A stretch of 64,000 nt of DNA from Congeria kusceri (lineage: Eukaryota > Mollusca > Bivalvia > Myida > Dreissenidae). Below the pieces are notes generated by a model that was not told the DNA's origin, searched no databases, and saw only the letters and a list, made by a program, of their open reading frames with translations. Position numbers and translations under genes: made by a program. The number at the start of each line of letters is the position of its first letter. Positions within the stretch are counted from its first letter, which is position 1. Positions 57,930 through 64,000 of this stretch are shown here, piece after piece. The DNA is taken from the NCBI GenBank assembly GCA_027627225.1, contig CM051034.1:21381480-21445479 (forward strand), given 5' to 3'.

Positions 57930-60900
57930 TAAAACAATGTTTAGTTCAGTAGATAGTGCTCATAATTAATTGTTGTAGTTTCCATAGTTAATATGTGGCA
58001 TGTCTACTTGATAACGAATTCAATATGTTATATCTTATCTTTATAAAATGGTTAAAACTACCACGATCAAATATTCTACATTATTAAACCATGTTAGATA
58101 AACATGGATGGTCAGTGAGTTAAATAGTCAGTGAGTGCAGATTCAGATTTGATGTTAGTAACGTGGCTACTAGAAGTTTTCTGGGTGCTTTCCTACATTT
58201 GTAATGTTTTTTAAAAGAGTGCTGGTCTCAAATAGTCGTTGTGTCATGATTTTCCTGAACTAAAATCGTACAATTGTGAAGACGAAATGCTCAAAGGTCA
58301 AAGAGGTAGTACTATAGAAATGTATAAAGACGAGAATTCACATGATAATGAAATGCGTGCTTTAATAGTATTCGTTTAGTGAGATAAACTTCATAGATGA
58401 AATCTAACAAATGTAAAAAAAACACTGTGAGATTCAAGGTCCTGAATCCTAAACAGAGTGCGAGTGTAATAACACCGTGACCAGCAATCAGCATAATCAT
58501 GACTAAAATCTTTGGATAAACAGAATTAGCAGACCATCACTATCAGTTTTTGAAATGACATATTTAAAAGAAAACTAAGTGTTGTTTTATTGCAAAACTT
58601 TGTGAACACTGTGAATCTTTTAGCTCTACATTTGTCTTCTAACTTATATTGGAATATCTGGAGGCATAAAATACTGTCTGATATGACTATTCTCATTCCA
58701 ATCACGTTCACTAAGACCTCATCGCTTGATCTAATGGACAATCCATGCGTTTTCCAGGACAAACTGCTAGTTGAATTTAATGATTTTTAAATGTTGTTGC
58801 CTCTTGTGGATCAAACAGTACAGACACACGTCAAACCTATAATGGCATCCAAAGCCGTTAATCATATTCGACAATTTCTCCAAGAGTTTACCTTGGGTTT
58901 GACGACGGCTATGTTATAATATTGTTTGGCTATTTGTAACGAAAGTGTATTGTATACGTTCACATAGGGATTCAAAATAAATACTCTATTATTTAAACGT
59001 TTATTTTAGGCAATAATCGATCTTTCTATTAATATTACATTGTTAATATTTGCATTACTTTTGAGTCTGGTAATACGGTTGTTGAATATATAACAAATTA
59101 TTTATATTTCATTTATATTAGGAAATAATCGATCTTTATATTAATATTCCATTGCTATTTTTCATAACTTTTGATACTGGTAATACAGTTGTTGAATATA
59201 TAACAGATTTATTTTGATGCACTATCAATAAAAACCTTCCGACAAAATTTGCAGACGTGTCACTCAACCAGTCAGTTGTACAGACTGAACGATTGAACAT
59301 ATGAAAATCATAAATTCAAAAGCGACATAAATGTATAAATGCTCGCAGCTGATTACCGATATTGATTGTCTGTTCGCATGCCACACATAACACATACTTA
59401 CATATTAGGTAACATGCATCATGCATTGGCCAAAAAACGACAAATGTCATAAAACAGCATTGTAACATAAGCAGATACTCTGTTGACAATGCATTTTATT
59501 CAGTATTACAGAATATAAATATGGTAGAAACATTAAATGTTTTTATTGGTATTCATTTCGAAGCCGTTGAGCTAGACAGAGTATGTGTTGGTACACATTA
59601 AACAAGTTCAAATGAGTTATCAAACGAAACACAATGGCAAACAAAGGTATCATTTTCAGACTAAACCACACCGTGGACTGATTGAAATGTGCTATAAAGC
59701 AGTTAAACTCACCGGAGACAGTACGAACGGCTACTTGAGAATGTCCTGCCATGCAATGTTACAATGCGCTGGTGCCATATTTGGTCAAAGCCAAGTATTG
59801 CAGACTGTAACCTCTTCGCTCAATTCTAGGTTGGTTTTGGTGGTGTTGTATTAATATAGATGAAACTGAACACGTGGGTCCGCGAAAATAACATAACGTC
59901 TATAGAACGAGAGAATAGTGCGGTTTGTAGCATTGAGACATTCGAAACATTCACTAATAGTAATACTTAAATGCGTCTTGCTTTTATCATTCATGTCTGT
60001 AAATGTGCTTTCACGCGCCATACCACGCGAGGTTTAAAAAGTATTATGCAAAAGTCCAATGCAGTAAAACTGTCTGGTTTAAGTCGCATTCAGTCTGTGT
60101 TATTAATCTTAGTTTTACATCTTTATGCTTTAACTGAGTAAAATAATTTGAAACTGGATGGAAACACATTAGTATTCTTTGCTCTTACAATCCATGCAGA
60201 CTCTGACAAGGTGCAAATAACTGCGTTTCCTTCAATAATAACTGCGTTGTATTCCCAGAAATTATTAATGCAATGATAGTATAAAATCCTGATGCAGAAC
60301 TGACGTGTAATTAATTCTTTGACGCATATGGGATAATTGACAGGTACGTATTCCATTGAGTAACTGAGCGAGACAAATAACGTACAGTATTTTGCATAAT
60401 TACAGTGATAGAATAGTCTGATAAGTTACTTCAAGAGTTACATATATATGGAAACTTACTGGCAAGAATCTCACTGAACTACCGAGATGTTGACTCTGTG
60501 ATAACGTATACACTTCATCATAGTATACTTATATTTATCTAAACAACAATCTAAAATACATGTTCATATCAATATAGGCATTTGATTTGATGTGTCCTTA
60601 GTTGTACAATCAATTGCTATCTAAATATAGTTAATTACAGAACCCACCCCAAAACACTCTTTAAAAAAAAAAGATTGATACGACTTGATTTCTTTATCGT
60701 TATTATACGCAACCTTACCGTTTTCATAACACAACAGTTTCCTACGGTTCGTTCATTACAATGCATTCTTTTCGAAATCACTCTTCCTAAGATGTTTTTT
60801 TTATTTGTGGTTGTCGACTGTTCACAACCGGAATCTGAAATGTCAGCTAGGCATTTTCTCCAATATGACTTACATCAAAATTGCATTATGCCTGTGATTT

Positions 60901-61000
60901 ATGACTAACTTGTGAAATCATCAGCATAATTGAATACCAAATGCGTGTGATCCGTATCAAAACACTGGATTACCAAGGAGTGTTTGTATGTTTTGTGACA
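57930..61000. repeat. Duplicated block colinear with 38.4-41.4 kb
   Basis: It carries every anchor listed for 38.4-41.4 kb in the same order and orientation. The 20-kb offset between the two drops to about 5.9 kb after removing the TIR element and LINEs 2 and 3. Frames at 58526-58762, 59543-59854 and 60675-60908 have paralogues with stops or with only amino-acid-changing differences, so I call none a gene. Confidence 0.8.
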
Positions 61001-62403
61001 TAATATTATTTTGGGTTGTTTAAAATTGAAGAATATAGGCGGAATAGAAGTAAAACAAATAGCACGATGCAAAGGTTCACCTCTTCCAAACTATCAAAAT
61101 GCATAGATCTCAAACAAATTTAAAGTTATTAAATGTTTTATTATTCTTTTTTTTATGGTTATTTTTTACGCTGTATTATAAAAGCCTATCCACAAACATG
61201 ACCAGTGTGGTATATATACATATGTTGTTTTTTTCCCAGAACGCAAATGACTAATACGGCAAATAATTACATCGTATTACAAAACACTCTAAAGAAATGT
61301 CATCGACAAACGAACCTCAAATATAGTGTAATGCGGATAATCCCAACATTCACCAAATATATAAGACTGGACAGTTTCGGTGCATTGTGATAATGAGAAA
61401 TAAACTCAGTGCAAACAGTTGATTATTAATATCGTAATTGAAGAACTAGTTGTTTTTATCCATATATTTCCATGATATTCATAAGAAAACACAAATCCTC
61501 TAAGTGAAGTGTTTATAAACATTAGTAGTGCTGACATGCCGAACATTGAGACGAAGCAAATAAAATCCGAATATTTTGTGTTACCATTCTGGGTAACGTG
61601 CGATAGTCACCATACATTTCAGACTGATCTCCCCTGCTATGCGATATAAATAACTGCCGAAAGAAATATCAATTGATCATAGCAAACTTCATATGATTTC
61701 TCCAATAGCAGATTTTCAATTTATTCCACGTATAAAAGATAAACAATTTTAAAATTAAAAAAAATTAAATCAGTCACATTGGTTAATATTGTAACACACG
61801 TCTATATGTACGGGCAATAATATGAATGGCTGCAAACTGAATTTTAGCATCACTTGTAATGCAACATTTTCATATGTGCTTAATTTTGCATAAATTGTAT
61901 ATATCTACGTTGTTCACGTTGAAAGTGTAATTAATTCAAACTATTTAATTATAATTTATTTCAAGGACAGTTAATGCATGTGATATGTGAATTATTTTAC
62001 TATATTTTTTGATGTCTCGTATTTAAATAAATATGATAATATATATTCTATGGCAATTGACCGGTCGGCGATATTTGATTGACAATATGTTTAGCCATTT
62101 AGAAAGCAAGGTCTTAATTCTTTGGTTGCGATACTTTTGTATCTAATATAGACTTGTTACGTAGATACAACAGTTTCACGCTCGATCCTCACAATATATT
62201 TTCCAAAACCATATGCATGTATTTAATATCAGGACAGTGGACACATGATAGTTCCACATTGAGCTTGATGGTAAAAATGTCGTGAAATGCAAATACAATT
62301 TATATCGAACGAATTAAGATATTCATATGCTTCCTTTTGACATGGACACTTGAACAAAGTTTTTTAATGTATTTTGTAATCATAACTTGTTGACCTGAAT
62401 ATA

Positions 62404-62404
<1 letters not shown>
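61001..62404. other. AT-rich spacer, nothing recognised
   Basis: No supportable gene, RNA or element. A few short frames (for example 61205-61390) have random-looking composition. Confidence 0.55.

Positions 62405-62439
<35 letters not shown>
62405..62439. repeat. GTCT tetranucleotide microsatellite
   Basis: About eight tandem CTGT/GTCT units, ending in CTATCT. Confidence 0.95.
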
Positions 62440-63640
62440 AATTGCTGTAACATAATACAGTTATATCAATTATACCATACGAGTATTTGGTGAAGCGTGT
62501 CAAGTGCCACTGCAGTCTAAACATGAGCAGGATTTCTGCCCTTTTTCTCTTTTTGTTACATTCCAAATGTTTTCTCTTTTTATTACATTCCCAATATAGC
62601 AATATATCTATAATATATTTGTAATAAATTTACCGGTATACTTTAAACGGTATAAACTACGTGATTTCTAGTTATATGCAACTCAAAAACAACGGTTTAT
62701 ACATTAAAGCAACTACAATAACCATTTCAATTTTAGCATTACAAAACTTACTTGCTTGGAAAAGAATAAAAAATATATTATATGAAATTAAACAACGTGG
62801 AGATAGAAAGATATTAATAACGACTGATAAACAAGTAACCTTTATATTTGCAGAGGACATTGTGTTTAAATGATCCCATTGAACTTTCATCTGATATAAA
62901 CCAAAACATATGAATATATAGCACGCATTATGAAAATTTTCACGACTCTAACGTCGACACAAAACATTAAACCAGTACAGTATTTTTTTCAAAATGTCGG
63001 AGATATCTCCTGATATCTTATGCGAACAGTAACGGTCTGAATTTCGGAAAAGCCCAATGGAGATGTCAATCAAAGATTGCAAGAGTGCAAAGATCGCAGA
63101 TCAATGCACTGTTTTCACATCAATCGGTACAAGTGTGAAACCCAAATAAAAAGAAAAGAAAAATATATCAGAATTTTGCATAAAACATCTAAACGGCGAT
63201 TTAAGAAAGCACTTTAGTATTTTCATGTTTCCGTACAACGTCATAGGTAAACTTGAGGAATTGCAACCTTGTAACCTTGCGTTGATGCGTTGACCGTAAT
63301 TTGTCTAACGAGCGTGTCCGCATAAATCCCCGGAAACACGTGACATGTTTCTGATGTACTTTTCTCAGATAATTGGGAGCAAGAAAGTTATTTATATGAA
63401 CACAACCCGAAAATATCTAATATGTTCTTTCTAATATATAAAATAGTTTTGTTGCGTGTGAATTCTTTCTCCTGCGAGTCAAAACTAACAAATATGTGGT
63501 AATATAATCGATACTTTATTTTAAATACATCTATTTTTATTTGAAATTTGAATGACACCTTTATATATATGCAAACGTCATTAATTCAGTACCCTTTTCA
63601 AAATATAAAAGTACACATTTAACAATAAATTGGGACTAGG
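62440..63640. other. AT-rich spacer
   Basis: 62525-62600 has two CTTTTTCTCTTTTTRTTACA-type tandem words. No further feature is supported. Confidence 0.5.
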
Positions 63641-64000
63641 ACACACTGACACATCTATTCGACATGGCTGCATTAGATTCTTAAGATTATAGAAAAGGCG
63701 CCGACTCTGCAAATAAAACAATGGCAGCAAATTCATCGTGTATTTTATTAGCACACAGTCCCTTTGACAATTGTTGCGATCTTGTTGTCAGTTAGATCTC
63801 CATAAATCATACCCGACTGGCGTAAATACTGTCTTGGCGCTGCGTGTGCTTTCATCGCAAGGTAATGGACGGAAACGATGACAGAATTATTAACATTCCC
63901 GGAAAACGGTTCAGTGTATTATATCGAGGGCTAATACATACTCGAATGTTAGGAAAGAAAGTTCTAACCAACATAAAACATTAAAACCGCGATTTAAGAA
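63641..64000. repeat. Second copy of the 50.8-51.0 kb block
   Basis: 63695-63925 matches 50815-51020 as described for that block. The two copies lie in the same orientation on either side of LINE 3. The match may continue beyond the window. Confidence 0.75.

Noticed and set aside
60792..60908. A 38-codon frame (…ESEMSARH…MPVIY) whose paralogue at 41168-41284 keeps the same frame and stop
   Set aside because: Across the well-aligned C-terminal part, all nine base differences I count change an amino acid and none is silent. That is not purifying selection. The similarity is better explained by shared descent of non-coding DNA. Positive selection is the only coding alternative and has no other support.

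Overview
This is a eukaryotic, AT-rich, gene-poor, repeat-dense window. It contains non-LTR retrotransposons, tRNA-derived SINEs, MITEs, minisatellites and a parvovirus-like insertion, and I see no operon structure and no intact host protein-coding gene. Several dispersed repeats look like families I remember from bivalve molluscs: the one starting AGCTCACCTGAGC at 14.5 kb, the TGACCTTTGA-rich one at 11.6 kb, and the hairpin MITE at 24.4 kb. The last recalls sequences common in dreissenid mussels. A bivalve, possibly a zebra or quagga mussel, is therefore my best guess; it rests on memory, not on a search.

Layout. 0-5.5 kb: a 41-bp tandem repeat, a tRNA-SINE, a GAT/ATT microsatellite, a GC-box/CCAAT promoter-like island with a degenerate ~200-bp triplicate, and a palindrome-rich patch. 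6.2-41.4 kb and 57.9-61.0 kb: a backdrop of anciently duplicated, apparently non-coding blocks. The same anchors recur in similar order, and they are spaced about 5-6 kb apart once recognisable insertions are subtracted. Inserted into this backdrop are a 5'-truncated LINE that split a SINE (7.9-10.7 kb), dispersed repeats (11.6-12.6 and 14.5-15.2 kb), a MITE with an empty-site paralogue (19.25 kb), a 4.1-kb two-type minisatellite (19.7-23.9 kb), a hairpin MITE (24.4 kb), a 53-bp tandem expansion (28.4 kb) and a CCCGA-rich element (29.5 kb).

41.77-45.11 kb is the most unusual segment. It is a 3.3-kb unit bounded by 19-bp terminal inverted repeats and TTAA. Inside it are a tRNA-like head, a 23-bp perfect hairpin and, on the minus strand, a 543-codon uninterrupted reading frame with a parvovirus NS1-type superfamily-3 helicase. 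That frame is preceded, in another frame, by a capsid-like N-terminal segment behind a candidate 5'-UTR intron. 45.7-50.3 kb is a decayed two-ORF LINE with a GTT tail. 52.1-57.8 kb is the best preserved element, a CR1-type LINE with ORF1, 5' tandem repeats, a 2A-like GDIHPNPGP motif, and endonuclease, reverse transcriptase and C-terminal parts separated by only two frameshifts. The final 3 kb hold duplicated-block sequence and a GTCT microsatellite.

The parts do not work together as one pathway. The window reads as a recombination-prone, transposon-collecting intergenic or intronic region. The only open frames likely to be real protein sequence belong to mobile or viral elements.
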